Assembly (NCBI RefSeq): GCF_009727155.1 | Contig: NZ_WNWM01000002.1 | Location: 4,402,001-4,466,000, forward strand | Direction: 5' to 3' | DNA from: Pseudoduganella dura | GTDB lineage: Bacteria > Pseudomonadota > Gammaproteobacteria > Burkholderiales > Burkholderiaceae_D | Length of the DNA stretch: 64,000 nt | Shown: positions 7,183 to 16,806 of the stretch, piece by piece | Layout of the letters: every line of letters starts with the position of its first letter | Numbering within the stretch: position 1 is the first letter of the stretch | Notes under the pieces: model-generated | The model's database searches: none | What the model saw: only the letters and a program-made list of their open reading frames with translations | What the model was told of the DNA's origin: nothing | Position numbers and translations under genes: made by a program

Positions 7183-8313
7183 TTACTTCACGACTTCGAT
7201 CAGCGTCTTCTTGCCGCCCTTGAACGTGAACAGCGTCAGCGCGCCATCCTTGATATCGCCGAACTGGTCGAACGTGATCGTGCCGGTGATGCCCGGGTAG
7301 CTTACTTTCGACAGGAACGGCAGGTACTGCTTCGGATTGGCCGACTTCGCCTGGGCCATCGCCGTGGCCATCGTCATCACCGCATCGTAGGAATACGGCG
7401 CGTAGATCTGCAGTTCCTGGCCGTAGCGCTTTTTATAGCGCGCAGCGAATTCCGCCATCTTCTTCTGCTGCGCGGGCGTCACGCCGCCCGCTTCGGCGCA
7501 CACCACCGCGTCGTCGCCCGCCGTCGGGCCGGCCAGTTTAGGCATTGCCTCGGTACAGATGCCGTCGCCCCCCATCAGCTTGGTCTTGATGCCCAGCGCC
7601 TTCATCTGGCGCAGCAGCGGGCCGCCCACCGAATCCATGCCGCCGAAGAACACCAGATCTGGGTTCTTCGCCTTGATGCTGGTGAGGATCGCGTTGAAGT
7701 CGGTGGCCTTGTCGTTGGTGAACTCGCGCGCCACGATCTGCGCACCTTTCGCGCCCTTGGCGAATTCGGTGGCCACGCCCATGCCGTAGGCGGTGCGGTC
7801 GTCGATCACGGCGATCTTCTTCGCGCCGAGTTTCTCGACGGCATACTTGCCCAGCGTGCCGCCCAGCTTCAGGTCGTTGGCGACCACGCGGAACGTGGTG
7901 TTGAACTTCTGGCGCGTATAGACCGGGCTGGTGGCCGATGCCGAGATCTGCGGGATGCCGGCGTTGTAGTAGATGCGCGAGGCGGGGATCGACGTGCCGG
8001 ACGTCTGGTGGCCGATCACGCCGTTCACCTTCTGGTCCGCCAGCTTTTGCGCGGCGGCCGTGGCCTGCTTCGGTTCGGCCGCGTCGTCCTCGGCCGCCAA
8101 CACGAACTTGACGGGCTTGCCGCCGATCTGGAAGCCCTTGGCATTGAGGTCTTCCACGGCCAGGCGCGCGCCGTTCGACGTGTCCGTGCCCAGGTGGGCG
8201 GACTGGCCCGACAGCGGGCCCACGTAGCCGATCGTGACCACTTCCTGCGCCATCGCGGCGCCCGCGAAGGTGAGCGCGGCGCCAATGGCGAGGGAAATCA
8301 GCTTCTGTTGCAT
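7183..8313 (-). CDS. Branched-chain amino-acid ABC transporter substrate-binding protein
   Basis: A 376-residue periplasmic LivJ/LivK-type binding protein. Residues 1-22 are a signal peptide (ending GAAMAQ-EVV). The mature part starts with VTIGYVGPLSG and contains SRIYYNAGIPQIS, DRTAYGMGVATEF and a C-terminal ITFDQFGDIKDGALTLF. It would deliver leucine, isoleucine, valine or related amino acids to a LivHMGF permease, and that permease lies about 50 kb away in this window. GGAG lies before the ATG. It is the second of two tandem paralogues, probably arisen by duplication; a terminator separates them, so they can be expressed separately. Confidence 0.93.
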   Translation of the reverse strand: MQQKLISLAIGAALTFAGAAMAQEVVTIGYVGPLSGQSAHLGTDTSNGARLAVEDLNAKGFQIGGKPVKFVLAAEDDAAEPKQATAAAQKLADQKVNGVIGHQTSGTSIPASRIYYNAGIPQISASATSPVYTRQKFNTTFRVVANDLKLGGTLGKYAVEKLGAKKIAVIDDRTAYGMGVATEFAKGAKGAQIVAREFTNDKATDFNAILTSIKAKNPDLVFFGGMDSVGGPLLRQMKALGIKTKLMGGDGICTEAMPKLAGPTAGDDAVVCAEAGGVTPAQQKKMAEFAARYKKRYGQELQIYAPYSYDAVMTMATAMAQAKSANPKQYLPFLSKVSYPGITGTITFDQFGDIKDGALTLFTFKGGKKTLIEVVK

Positions 8314-8358
8314 ATTCGTTTTACTCCAATCGGTATGCGGTTACCGTATAAGGGCCGC

Positions 8359-8391
8359 TAAAAAACAAAAGGCCGTCCATGAAGGACGGCC
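8359..8391 (-). terminator. Intrinsic terminator between the two livJ-like genes
   Basis: GGCCGTCC-ATGAA-GGACGGCC (8371-8391) reads on the minus strand as a GC stem followed by TTTTGTTTTTT. It ends transcription of the upstream paralogue (8432-9556) before the second one begins. Confidence 0.88.
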
Positions 8392-8431
8392 GCGGGCGGT
8401 GTCATGCCACCTTGTCTCCCGTTGTTATCTG

Positions 8432-9556
8432 TTACTTCACCACTTCCATGCGCGTTTTCTTGCCGCCGGTGTACGTGAACAGCGTCAGCGAACCGTCGTT
8501 GATGTCGCCGAACTGGTCGAACGTGATCAGGCCCGTCACGCCCTGGTACTTCACCTTTTTCAGGAACGGCAGGTATTTCTTCGGATCGGAGGAGCCGGCA
8601 TCCTGCATCGCCTGGGCCAGCGTCATGACCGAGTCGTACACGTAGGGGGCGTACAGTTGCACTTCCTGGTTGTACGCCTTCTTGTAGCGGGCGCGGAAGT
8701 CGTCCATGTTCTTCTGCAGTTCCGGCGGCACGCCGCCCGCTTCGGCGCAGGTGACCACACCATCGGCCGCGGCGGTGCCGGCCAGGCGCGGCAGCGCGTC
8801 CGTGCAGACGCCGTCGCCGCCCATGAACTTGGCCTTGATGCCCAGCGCCTTCATCTGGCGCAGCAGCGGGCCGCCCACCGCATCCATGCCGCCGAAGAAG
8901 ACCAGGTCCGGGTTCTTCGCCTTGATGCTGGTCAGGATCGCGTTGAAGTCGGTGGCCTTGTCGTTCGTGAACTGCTTGTCGACGATCTGCGCGCCCTTGG
9001 CGCCCTTGATGAACTCGGTCGCGACACCCATGCCGTACGCGGTGCGGTCGTCGATCACGGCGATCTTCTTCGCGCCCAGCTTGTCGACGGCGTACTTGCC
9101 CAGCGTGCCGCCCAGCTTGGCATCGTTCGCGACCACGCGGAACGCGGTATCGAATTTCTGCTTCGTGTAGACGGGATTGGTGGACGCCGGCGAGACTTGC
9201 GGAATACCGGCATTGTAATAGATCCGCGACGCGGGCACCGTGGTGCCCGAATTCAGGTGGCCTACCACGCCGTTGACCTTGGCATCGACCAGCTTCTGCG
9301 CCACGGTGGTGCCCTGTTTCGGGTCCGCGCCGTCATCCTCCAGCACGAGCACGAACTTCACGGGCTTGCCGCCGAGCTTGATGCCCTTCGCATTGAGGTC
9401 GTTGACCGCCATGTTGGCGCCGTTCTCGTTATCCTTGCCGAGGTGCGACTGGGCGCCGGAGACCGGGCCCACGTGGCCGATCTTGACAATCTCTTGCGCG
9501 CCGGCCGAGCCCGCGAACGCGAGGGCGATGGCAACTGCGATGAACTTCGTCTGCAT
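8432..9556 (-). CDS. Branched-chain amino-acid ABC transporter substrate-binding protein (paralogue)
   Basis: A 374-residue LivJ/LivK-type periplasmic binding protein with signal peptide MQTKFIAVAIALAFAGSAGA. It is clearly paralogous to the next gene. By eye, residues about 150-245 are almost identical (KIAVIDDRTAYGMGVATEF, DFNAILTSIKAKNPDLVFFG), whereas the N-terminal lobe and C-terminal third differ more, including EDDGADPKQGTTVAQK versus EDDAAEPKQATAAAQK. The two may differ in ligand preference while sharing a permease. I start at 9556, with GGAG upstream; the frame extends to 9637 without a good ribosome-binding site. Confidence 0.93.
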   Translation of the reverse strand: MQTKFIAVAIALAFAGSAGAQEIVKIGHVGPVSGAQSHLGKDNENGANMAVNDLNAKGIKLGGKPVKFVLVLEDDGADPKQGTTVAQKLVDAKVNGVVGHLNSGTTVPASRIYYNAGIPQVSPASTNPVYTKQKFDTAFRVVANDAKLGGTLGKYAVDKLGAKKIAVIDDRTAYGMGVATEFIKGAKGAQIVDKQFTNDKATDFNAILTSIKAKNPDLVFFGGMDAVGGPLLRQMKALGIKAKFMGGDGVCTDALPRLAGTAAADGVVTCAEAGGVPPELQKNMDDFRARYKKAYNQEVQLYAPYVYDSVMTLAQAMQDAGSSDPKKYLPFLKKVKYQGVTGLITFDQFGDINDGSLTLFTYTGGKKTRMEVVK

Positions 9557-9718
9557 ACTCGTCTCTCCAGTGAAAGTGGGTGGACGCCTCGTGAGCGTCG
9601 GCTTGGCAGAAGGTACAACAAATTTTTCGATTGGCAAAGGCGCAAAGCGGCGATTGTTGCACTACGCACCGGCACGGAGCGCGCATGCACCGGCCGGGGC
9701 CGTTTATTCAGCGTGCTT

Positions 9719-10264
9719 TCACCGTTTTTGTGCCTGCAGGCCGGCAAGCTCCTGCCGCACGGAATCGGCGACGGCCTGCGCGACCGATTCGCCCAGGCCG
9801 GCTCGCAGGCTGGAAGCGAACCCTTGCAGCGCCTGTTCGAGCCGTTCCGCCACCAGCGCGTCCACGCGCGGCATCAACTGCTGCACGATGCGTTCGCCGA
9901 GCGCCTGCTCGAGCGCGGCAAGGTCGGTATCGGTGCCGGTCCGTTGCGCGGCGGGCACGCCCGGCATGACCCGTTCGATCAGGTCGACATAGCCGGCCGG
10001 CGCGGACGCCGCCCCATCGTCGGCGGGTTCGGCGGGCAGGGCGGCTGGCCCGGGTTCGGCAGCTTCGGCGGGTGCGGCAATGCCTGTCGCAGTTGCCGGC
10101 GCGGCGGCCGCCGGCGTGGGCAGCGGCGCCGTTGCCGCGGATCCGGTACGCCAGACCGCGGGCCTGGCGGGAGAGGGAGGGGGCGGGGCTGTCACGGGTA
10201 CGATCTCCTTCACCACTTCGGTCAGCACCGGAATCCCGGCATCGAACGGCACCGCGCCGCTCAT
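9719..10264 (-). CDS. Ala/Pro-rich protein encoded with holC, unknown
   Basis: A 181-residue protein of unknown function. Residues 20-95 are low-complexity Ala/Pro (APPPPSPARPAV and so on), probably unstructured. Residues about 95-180 are amphipathic helices (LAALEQALGERIVQQLMP, then VAERLEQALQGFASSLRAGL). No signal peptide or membrane segment is seen. Its start overlaps the holC stop by four bases, so it is translationally coupled to the DNA polymerase III chi subunit. This linkage is, to my recollection, seen in other Burkholderiales. A link to replication is only an inference from position. Confidence 0.75.
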   Translation of the reverse strand: MSGAVPFDAGIPVLTEVVKEIVPVTAPPPPSPARPAVWRTGSAATAPLPTPAAAAPATATGIAAPAEAAEPGPAALPAEPADDGAASAPAGYVDLIERVMPGVPAAQRTGTDTDLAALEQALGERIVQQLMPRVDALVAERLEQALQGFASSLRAGLGESVAQAVADSVRQELAGLQAQKR

Positions 10265-10686
10265 GCCTTGCCCACGTTGAGGTGGGCGGGCTGGAACTCC
10301 TGCCGTTTGTAGGCAACGAAGCGGATGCGGCCGGCGGCGGCATCGGCTTCATCGTTCGACACCACTTCGATCAGGCGTGGAAAATTCTCGAACTGCGCCG
10401 GTGCGTTGCGCGCAATGTTCACCAGCAGCTCGAACTGCGGCAATTCGACATCGTTGCTGTCGGCCAGCACGATCGGCGTATCGGGCGCCAGCGGATCGTT
10501 GACGTGCACGTGCGGCAGGAAATCCACATCGGAAAAGCCCCACAGCGCGGCATCGAGCTCGGCAAGCTGCGCCGCGTTTTCCGTCATCACGACGATACGG
10601 TTCTTCGCCCCGTACGCCTTGCGCACGAGGCGGCAGGCGTAGGCGATCTTGTCGGGAACGTTGGTGTGGAAGTCGATGCGGGTCAT
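10261..10686 (-). CDS. holC: DNA polymerase III subunit chi
   Basis: HolC binds SSB and, with HolD, joins SSB-coated DNA to the clamp loader. The 141-residue protein begins MTRIDFHTNVPDKIAYACRL and contains LDAALWGFSDVDFLPH and the conserved region FELLVNIARNAP, then VSNDEADAAAGRIRFVAYK. Length and motifs fit the family. In most proteobacteria holC follows pepA; here it is downstream of the M3 oligopeptidase gene and coupled to an Ala/Pro-rich ORF. Confidence 0.93.
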   Translation of the reverse strand: MTRIDFHTNVPDKIAYACRLVRKAYGAKNRIVVMTENAAQLAELDAALWGFSDVDFLPHVHVNDPLAPDTPIVLADSNDVELPQFELLVNIARNAPAQFENFPRLIEVVSNDEADAAAGRIRFVAYKRQEFQPAHLNVGKA

Positions 10687-10712
10687 GGCCGCTATTGTAG
10701 CGCGGCGGGGAC

Positions 10713-10770
10713 CCCGACCCCGGATGGAGAATGCGGGGTCGGGAGAAAGCGCACGTCTCGAGCGTGCGCT
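10713..10770. repeat. Two hairpins between the oligopeptidase gene and holC
   Basis: The first hairpin has 10-bp arms CCCGACCCCG (10713-10722) and CGGGGTCGGG (10734-10743). The second has 8-bp arms AGCGCACG (10748-10755) and CGTGCGCT (10763-10770). Neither has a T-run in the direction of transcription. They may modulate readthrough or mRNA stability between prlC and holC. Confidence 0.6.
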
Positions 10771-10785
10771 GGTACGTCAGTGCGC

Positions 10786-12864
10786 TTACGCCGCCATGCC
10801 GCTATGCCGAAGCAATGCGTCGATCTGCGGTTCGCGGCCCCGGAACGCCGTGAACGATTCGATCGCCGGCCGCGAACCGCCCACGGACAGGATCTCGTGC
10901 AGGAACTTCTTGCCCGTTTCGACCACCTTCTGGTCTGCGCCTTCCAGCGCCGCGGCTTCCTCGAACGCCGCGTAGGCATCGGCGGACAGCACCTCGGCCC
11001 ACTTGTAGCTGTAGTAGCCCGCCGCGTAGCCGCCGGCGAAGATGTGGCCGAACGAATTCTGGAAGCGGTTGAACGCCGGCGGCACGATCACCGAGAAGCG
11101 CCTGCGCACGTCGTCGATCACGTCCTGCACGGCGCGGCCCGAGGCCGGATCGTAGTCATAGTGCAGGTGCATGTCGAGCAGCGAGAATTCCACCTGGCGC
11201 AGCGTCTGCAGGCCGGACTGGAAGTTCTTCGCCGCCGTCATCTTGTCGAACAGCGCGCGCGGCAGCGGTTCGCCCGTCTTCACGTGCGCCGTCATGTGCG
11301 ACAGCACGTTCCACTCCCAGCAGAAGTTTTCCATGAACTGCGACGGCAGTTCCACCGCATCCCACTCCACGCCGGCGATGCCGGACACGCCGAGTTCCTC
11401 GACGGTCGTCAGCATGTGGTGCAGGCCATGGCCGAACTCATGGAACAGCGTGATCACCTCGTCGTGCGTGAACAGCGAAGGCTGCACCTTGCCGCCGATG
11501 ACGGCCGGCTCGGTGAAGTTGCAGGTGAGGTAGGCGACCGGCGTCTGCAGCTGGCCGGCTTCCACGCGGCGGCTGCGCGCATCGTCCATCCACGCGCCGC
11601 TGTTCTTGCCGGGGCGGGCGTACAGGTCGAGGTAGAACTGGCCCACCAGCTCGCCGTCGCGCTCGATGCGATAGAAGCGCACGTCCTGGTGCCAGGTCGG
11701 CGCCTCGTCCGGCAGGATCTGCACGTCGAACAGGTTCTGCACCAGCTTGAACAGGCCGTCGATCACTTTCGGCTCGGGGAAGTACTGCTTCACTTCCTGC
11801 GCCGAGAACGCATAGCGGTGCTGCTGCAGCTTTTCGGAGGCATACGGCAGGTCCCACGCGTTCAGTTCGGTCAGGCCCAGGTGTTCGGCCGCGAAGGTGG
11901 TCAGCTCTTCCAGGTCTTTCTCGGCGAACGGCCGGGCGCGTTTGGCCAGGTCTTCCAGGAAGCCGATCACCTGCTCGGGGCTCTGCGCCATCTTCGGCAC
12001 CAGCGAGACTTCGGCAAAGTTCTTGTACCCCAGCAGCCGTGCCTCTTCCGCACGCAACTGCAGCAGTTTCACGATATTGGCGCTGTTGTCCCACTTGTCG
12101 CGCTCGCTGAACGCGTCGCCCAGTTCCGATGCCTTGGTGGCATTGGCGCGGTACACCTTCTCGCGCAGCGCGCGGTTGTCGGCGAACTGCAGGATCGGAT
12201 AATACGACGGGAAGTGCAGCGTGAACTGCCAGCCCTCCTTGCCGTTCTTTTCGGCGAGCGTCCTGGCGGCATGCTTCACGTCGTCCGGCAGGCCGGACAA
12301 TTCGGCTTCGTCCTCCACCAGCAGCTTCCAGTCGTTGGTGGCGTCCAGCACGTTTTCCGAGAAGCGCGTCGACGTCGCCGCGTGTTCTTCCTGGATGTCG
12401 CCGAAGCGCTCCTTCTGTTCCGCCGGCAGCTCGGCGCCGCCCATGCGGAAATCGCGGATCGCGTTCTCGACGATGCGCTTGCGCGCCGGCGACAGGGTGG
12501 CGAATTCCGGCGAAGCCTGCAGCGCCTTGTACTTGGCGAACAGCGCCTCGTTCTGGGCCAGTTCGGTCCAGAACTCCGTCACCTTCGGCTGGTTTTCGTT
12601 GTAGACGGCACGCAGCTCGGGCGTATCGGCCACGTTGTTCAGGTGACCGACGATCCCCCATGCCCGGCCCAGCAGCTCCGTCGCGTTTTCCAGCGGCGTC
12701 ACGAAGTTCTGCCACGTGACCGTCCCGGCGGGCGCTTCCAGCCCCTTCACCACTTCGCGGTTCTTCGCCAGCAGCTCGTCGATGGCCGGCGTCACGTGTT
12801 CGGGCCTGATCGCGTCGAAACGCGGCAGGCCGCTAAAGTCCAGCAGGGGATTGTCAGTCGTCAT
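10786..12864 (-). CDS. prlC: Oligopeptidase A (M3 family metallopeptidase)
   Basis: A 692-residue cytosolic zinc oligopeptidase that cleaves short peptides, including signal-peptide remnants. The thimet-oligopeptidase zinc site HEFGHGLHHM is near residue 475, and a further Glu ligand is expected about 25 residues on (GVEWDAVELPSQFMENFCWE). Length matches E. coli PrlC (about 680). It follows folD by 28 bp on the same strand, so both are probably cotranscribed. Confidence 0.95.
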   Translation of the reverse strand: MTTDNPLLDFSGLPRFDAIRPEHVTPAIDELLAKNREVVKGLEAPAGTVTWQNFVTPLENATELLGRAWGIVGHLNNVADTPELRAVYNENQPKVTEFWTELAQNEALFAKYKALQASPEFATLSPARKRIVENAIRDFRMGGAELPAEQKERFGDIQEEHAATSTRFSENVLDATNDWKLLVEDEAELSGLPDDVKHAARTLAEKNGKEGWQFTLHFPSYYPILQFADNRALREKVYRANATKASELGDAFSERDKWDNSANIVKLLQLRAEEARLLGYKNFAEVSLVPKMAQSPEQVIGFLEDLAKRARPFAEKDLEELTTFAAEHLGLTELNAWDLPYASEKLQQHRYAFSAQEVKQYFPEPKVIDGLFKLVQNLFDVQILPDEAPTWHQDVRFYRIERDGELVGQFYLDLYARPGKNSGAWMDDARSRRVEAGQLQTPVAYLTCNFTEPAVIGGKVQPSLFTHDEVITLFHEFGHGLHHMLTTVEELGVSGIAGVEWDAVELPSQFMENFCWEWNVLSHMTAHVKTGEPLPRALFDKMTAAKNFQSGLQTLRQVEFSLLDMHLHYDYDPASGRAVQDVIDDVRRRFSVIVPPAFNRFQNSFGHIFAGGYAAGYYSYKWAEVLSADAYAAFEEAAALEGADQKVVETGKKFLHEILSVGGSRPAIESFTAFRGREPQIDALLRHSGMAA

Positions 12865-12892
12865 CGTCTATTCCTAGGGTTGGCTGAAAGGC

Positions 12893-13738
12893 TTAGACCT
12901 TTTCAGCGGATTCGATCGTATTCATCAACAACATCGTGATGGTCATGGGGCCCACGCCGCCCGGCACCGGCGTAATGTGCGCGGCCACTTCCTTGATGCC
13001 GGCAAAATCCACGTCCCCGCACAACTTTCCATTATCGTCGCGGTTCATGCCCACATCGATCACGATTGCGCCCGGCTTCACCATGTCGGCGGTCAGCGTG
13101 TTGCGGCGGCCGACCGCCGCCACGATCACGTCCGCCTGTTTCGTGTACACGGAGAGATCCGGCGTCGCGCTGTGGCAGATGGTGACGGTGGCGTTGGCTT
13201 GCAAGAGCAGCAGACCCATCGGTTTGCCGACCGTGTTGCTGCGGCCGATCACCACCGCGTGCTTGCCGCGCAGGTCCACGCCGGTCGATTCGATCAGCTT
13301 CATGCAGCCATACGGCGTGCACGGGCGGAAACCTTCCAGGCCGGTCATCAGTTCGCCGGCGGACAGTACCGAGTAACCGTCCACATCCTTTGCCGTGGAG
13401 ATCGCTTCGATGACCTTGTGCGGGTTGATGTGCTTCGGCAGCGGCATCTGCACCAGGATGCCGTGGATCGCCGGTTCCTCGTTCAGGGCCGCGATGCGTT
13501 CGAGCAGCGCCGCCTCGGACAGGTCGGCCTCGTATTTTTCCAGCACCGAGTGGATGCCCACGTCGCCGCACGCCTTGACCTTGTTGCGTACATACACCTG
13601 GCTGGCCGGGTCTTCGCCCACCAGGATCACGGCCAGGCCGGGCTGCTTGCCCTGTGCGGTCAATGCGGCGGCGCGGGAGGCGATTTCGGCGCGCAGTTTT
13701 TGGGAGAGGGCGATTCCGTCGATGAGTTGGGCAGACAT
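12893..13738 (-). CDS. folD: Methylenetetrahydrofolate dehydrogenase/cyclohydrolase
   Basis: FolD interconverts 5,10-methylene-, 5,10-methenyl- and 10-formyl-tetrahydrofolate for purine and formyl-Met synthesis in the cytosol. The 281-residue protein shows the substrate motif [20 protein letters not shown] (catalytic Tyr and Lys), QMPLPKHI, the nucleotide-binding [13 protein letters not shown] and the C-terminal [16 protein letters not shown]. All key residues are present. The Shine-Dalgarno is weak. It heads the folD-prlC unit. Confidence 0.96.
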   Translation of the reverse strand: MSAQLIDGIALSQKLRAEIASRAAALTAQGKQPGLAVILVGEDPASQVYVRNKVKACGDVGIHSVLEKYEADLSEAALLERIAALNEEPAIHGILVQMPLPKHINPHKVIEAISTAKDVDGYSVLSAGELMTGLEGFRPCTPYGCMKLIESTGVDLRGKHAVVIGRSNTVGKPMGLLLLQANATVTICHSATPDLSVYTKQADVIVAAVGRRNTLTADMVKPGAIVIDVGMNRDDNGKLCGDVDFAGIKEVAAHITPVPGGVGPMTITMLLMNTIESAEKV

Positions 13739-14088
13739 GGTGATTGGCTAAGGTGGGATGAAAGACCGACATTATAAAGGCGCCCGGTGCGGTCCCGCGA
13801 TTGCCCGATCCAGCCCGAACGACCCTGTCGACGGAAACGGTTCCGTTTTGCTCACATGGATGATTTTTCAATGATCCGGGATGACTGGAAATCGTGGATT
13901 TATGCGGCATTGCAGCATTTTTCCATAGGGAGATTTCACATTATAAAAACATCTTTCATGTTTTGAAAAAGGAGAAATTCACTGTTAGAATCCTCACACC
14001 TCGTAAAAGTCTTGGTAAATAATCACCCCCTCGCGTCCGCCACGATCACCGCATCGGTTCGGGCCAAATCACTTAGGAGACTAGATAG
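13739..14088. other. Divergent intergenic region folD/aceE
   Basis: A 350-bp gap that is A/T-rich in its right half. The only clear element I see is the aceE promoter at 13963-13991. No ORF with a ribosome-binding site, RNA gene or strong hairpin is apparent. A folD promoter must lie in the left part but has no consensus match I trust. Confidence 0.6.
13963..13991 (+). promoter_or_regulatory. Promoter of the aceEF-lpdA operon
   Basis: TTGAAA (13963-13968), 17 bases, then TAGAAT (13986-13991) is a strong sigma-70 promoter. The start would fall near 13998, giving a leader of about 90 bases before the aceE ATG at 14089. The ribosome-binding site is TAGGAGA at 14074-14080. Confidence 0.75.
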
Positions 14089-16785
14089 ATGTCAGCTCAA
14101 CTTGACCAGGTCACGGCCCAAACCGCCAATGATCCGGACGCACAGGAAACCAAGGAATGGCTCGAGGCGCTCGAGGCTGTACTGCAAAATGAAGGCCCGG
14201 AGCGCGCCCAGTACCTGATGGAGCGGCTGGTCGACCTGGCGCGCCGCAGCGGCGCCGATATCCCGTTCTCGGCCAATACCGCGTACGTGAACACGATCCC
14301 CGCCGATGTCGGCGCGCACTGCCCGGGCAACCTGGAGTACGAAGAGCGCCTGCGCTCGTGGATGCGCTGGAACGCGATGGCGATGGTGGTCCGCGCCAAC
14401 CGCGCCGATGGCGACCTGGGCGGCCACCTGTCGTCGTTCGCTTCGCTGGCGAACATGCTGGGCATCGGCTTCAACCACTTCTGGAAAGCCCCGAGCGAAG
14501 AGCACGGCGGCGACCTGCTGTACATCCAGGGCCACTCGTCACCCGGCGTGTATGCACGCGCCTACCTGGAAGGCCGCCTGACGGAAGAGCAGCTGATCAA
14601 CTTCCGCAAGGAAGTGGACGGCAAGGGCCTGTCGTCGTACCCGCACCCGAAACTGATGCCGGGCTTCTGGCAGTTCCCGACCGTGTCGATGGGCCTGGGC
14701 CCGCTGATGGCGATCTACCAGGCGCGCTTCCTGAAGTACCTGCACGCGCGCGGCATCGCCAATACCGACGGCCGCAAGGTCTGGGCCTTCTGCGGCGACG
14801 GCGAGATGGACGAGCCGGAATCGCTGGGCGCGATCGGCATGGCCGCCCGCGAACAGCTGGACAACCTGGTCATCGTCGTCAACTGTAACCTGCAGCGCCT
14901 GGACGGCCCGGTGCGCGGCAACGGCAAGATCATCCAGGAACTCGAAGGCGAATTCCGCGGTGCCGGCTGGAACGTCGTCAAGGTCATCTGGGGCCCGGGC
15001 TGGGACAGCCTGCTGGCCAAGGACAAGGAAGGCATCCTGCAGCGCGTGATGATGGAAACCATCGACGGCGAATACCAGAACTACAAGGCCAAGGATGGCG
15101 CCTACGTGCGCAAGCACTTCTTCGGCAAGCATCCGAAGCTGCTGGAAATGGTCGCCAACATGAGCGACGACGACATCTGGCGCCTGACCCGCGGCGGCCA
15201 CGACCCGCACAAGATCTACGCCGCGTTCAAGGTGGCGCAGGAAGCCAAGGGCAAGCCGACCGTGCTGCTGGTGAAGACCGTCAAGGGCTACGGCATGGGC
15301 AAATCCGGCGAGGCGCGCAACACCGCCCACCAGACCAAGAAGCTGGACGACGAGGCGATCCGCGAAATGCGCGACCGCTTCAACATTCCGATCCCGGACG
15401 ACAAGCTGGCCGAAATCCCGTTCTTCAAGCCGTCCGACGACGCGCCTGAAATGAAATACCTGCACGAGCGCCGCGCGGCACTCGGCGGCTACCTGCCGGC
15501 GCGCCGCCAGCAGGCCGATGAAACGCTGGTCGTGCCGCCGCTCGAAGCGTTCAAGAACGTGCTGGAACCGACCGCGGAAGGCCGCGAGATCTCCACCACG
15601 CAATCGTTCGTCCGCATCATCACCGCGCTGCTGCGCGACCAGAGCCTGGGCCCCCGCGTGGTGCCGATCCTGGTCGACGAATCGCGTACCTTCGGCATGG
15701 AAGGCCTGTTCCGCCAGATCGGCATCTTCAACCAGCAAGGTCAGCTGTACGAGCCGGTCGACAAGGACCAGGTGATGTACTACCGCGAAGACAAGGCCGG
15801 CCAGATCCTGCAGGAAGGCATCAACGAAGCGGGCGGCATGAGCTCGTGGATCGCGGCGGCCACGTCGTACTCGACCAACAACCGCGTGATGATCCCGTTC
15901 TTCACGTATTACTCGATGTTCGGCATGCAGCGCGTCGGCGACCTGGCCTGGGCCGCAGGCGACATGCGCGCCCGCGGCTTCATGATGGGCGGCACCGCCG
16001 GCCGTACCACGCTGAACGGCGAAGGCCTGCAGCACGAGGATGGCCACAGCCACCTGTTCGCCGCGGCGATCCCGAACTGCCTGCCGTACGACCCGACCTT
16101 CGGCCACGAACTGGCGGTGATCGTCCATGACGGCCTGCGCCGCATGGTGACGGAACAGGAAGACGTGTTCTACTACATCACCATCATGAACGAGAACTAT
16201 GCTCACCCGGGCCTGAAAGCCGGCCAGGAAGAGGGCATCCTGAAGGGCATGTACCTGCTGCAGGAAGGCGCCGCGAACGCCGGCCAGCGCGTGCAGCTGA
16301 TCGGCTCCGGCACGATCCTGCGCGAATCGATCTTCGCCGCCGAGCTGCTGGAGAAGGACTGGGGCGTTGCCGCCGACGTCTGGTCCGCGCCGTCGCTGAC
16401 GCTGGTGGCCCGCGACGGCCAGGATGCCGAGCGCTGGAACCTCGTGAACCCGACCAAGGAACAGCGCGTGCCTTACGTGACGCAGCTGCTGCAGGATACG
16501 CAGGGCCCGATCGTCGCCACGACCGACTACATGCGCCTGTACGCCGAGCAGATCCGCGCCTTCATGCCGAAGGACCGCACCTACCGCGTGCTGGGCACCG
16601 ATGGTTTCGGCCGTTCGGACAGCCGCGCCAAGCTGCGCGAGTTCTTCGAGGTGAACCGTTACTACATCGCCGTTGCCGCGCTGCGCTCGCTGGCCGACGA
16701 AGGCAAGATCGACATCTCCGTGGTGGAGCAGGCTGTCGTCAAGTACGGCCTGAACCCGAACAAGCCAAATCCGGTGACCCAATAA
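14089..16785 (+). CDS. aceE: Pyruvate dehydrogenase E1 component
   Basis: AceE is the homodimeric thiamine-diphosphate E1 of the pyruvate dehydrogenase complex: it decarboxylates pyruvate and reductively acetylates the lipoyl group of E2. The 898-residue protein contains HLSSFASLANMLGIGFNHF and QGHSSPGVYARAYLEGRL, the ThDP-binding motif GDGEMDEPES near residue 232, VVNCNLQRLDGPVRGNGKI, and the transketolase C-terminal part with GTAGRTTLNGEGLQHEDGHS. Length equals that of other proteobacterial AceE (about 890). It is the first gene of aceE-aceF-lpdA. Confidence 0.98.
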   Translation: MSAQLDQVTAQTANDPDAQETKEWLEALEAVLQNEGPERAQYLMERLVDLARRSGADIPFSANTAYVNTIPADVGAHCPGNLEYEERLRSWMRWNAMAMVVRANRADGDLGGHLSSFASLANMLGIGFNHFWKAPSEEHGGDLLYIQGHSSPGVYARAYLEGRLTEEQLINFRKEVDGKGLSSYPHPKLMPGFWQFPTVSMGLGPLMAIYQARFLKYLHARGIANTDGRKVWAFCGDGEMDEPESLGAIGMAAREQLDNLVIVVNCNLQRLDGPVRGNGKIIQELEGEFRGAGWNVVKVIWGPGWDSLLAKDKEGILQRVMMETIDGEYQNYKAKDGAYVRKHFFGKHPKLLEMVANMSDDDIWRLTRGGHDPHKIYAAFKVAQEAKGKPTVLLVKTVKGYGMGKSGEARNTAHQTKKLDDEAIREMRDRFNIPIPDDKLAEIPFFKPSDDAPEMKYLHERRAALGGYLPARRQQADETLVVPPLEAFKNVLEPTAEGREISTTQSFVRIITALLRDQSLGPRVVPILVDESRTFGMEGLFRQIGIFNQQGQLYEPVDKDQVMYYREDKAGQILQEGINEAGGMSSWIAAATSYSTNNRVMIPFFTYYSMFGMQRVGDLAWAAGDMRARGFMMGGTAGRTTLNGEGLQHEDGHSHLFAAAIPNCLPYDPTFGHELAVIVHDGLRRMVTEQEDVFYYITIMNENYAHPGLKAGQEEGILKGMYLLQEGAANAGQRVQLIGSGTILRESIFAAELLEKDWGVAADVWSAPSLTLVARDGQDAERWNLVNPTKEQRVPYVTQLLQDTQGPIVATTDYMRLYAEQIRAFMPKDRTYRVLGTDGFGRSDSRAKLREFFEVNRYYIAVAALRSLADEGKIDISVVEQAVVKYGLNPNKPNPVTQ

Positions 16786-16806
16786 CGAGAATACGGAGCA
16801 AACGCT

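Noticed and set aside
10072..12939. Plus-strand open frame of 955 codons opposite holC and the oligopeptidase gene
   Set aside because: It is antisense to well-supported genes with conserved motifs. The translation is Arg/His/Gln-rich and matches nothing I know.
14012..14218. Short ORF overlapping the aceE leader and start
   Set aside because: It is out of frame with aceE, has no ribosome-binding site, and overlaps the aceE Shine-Dalgarno region.
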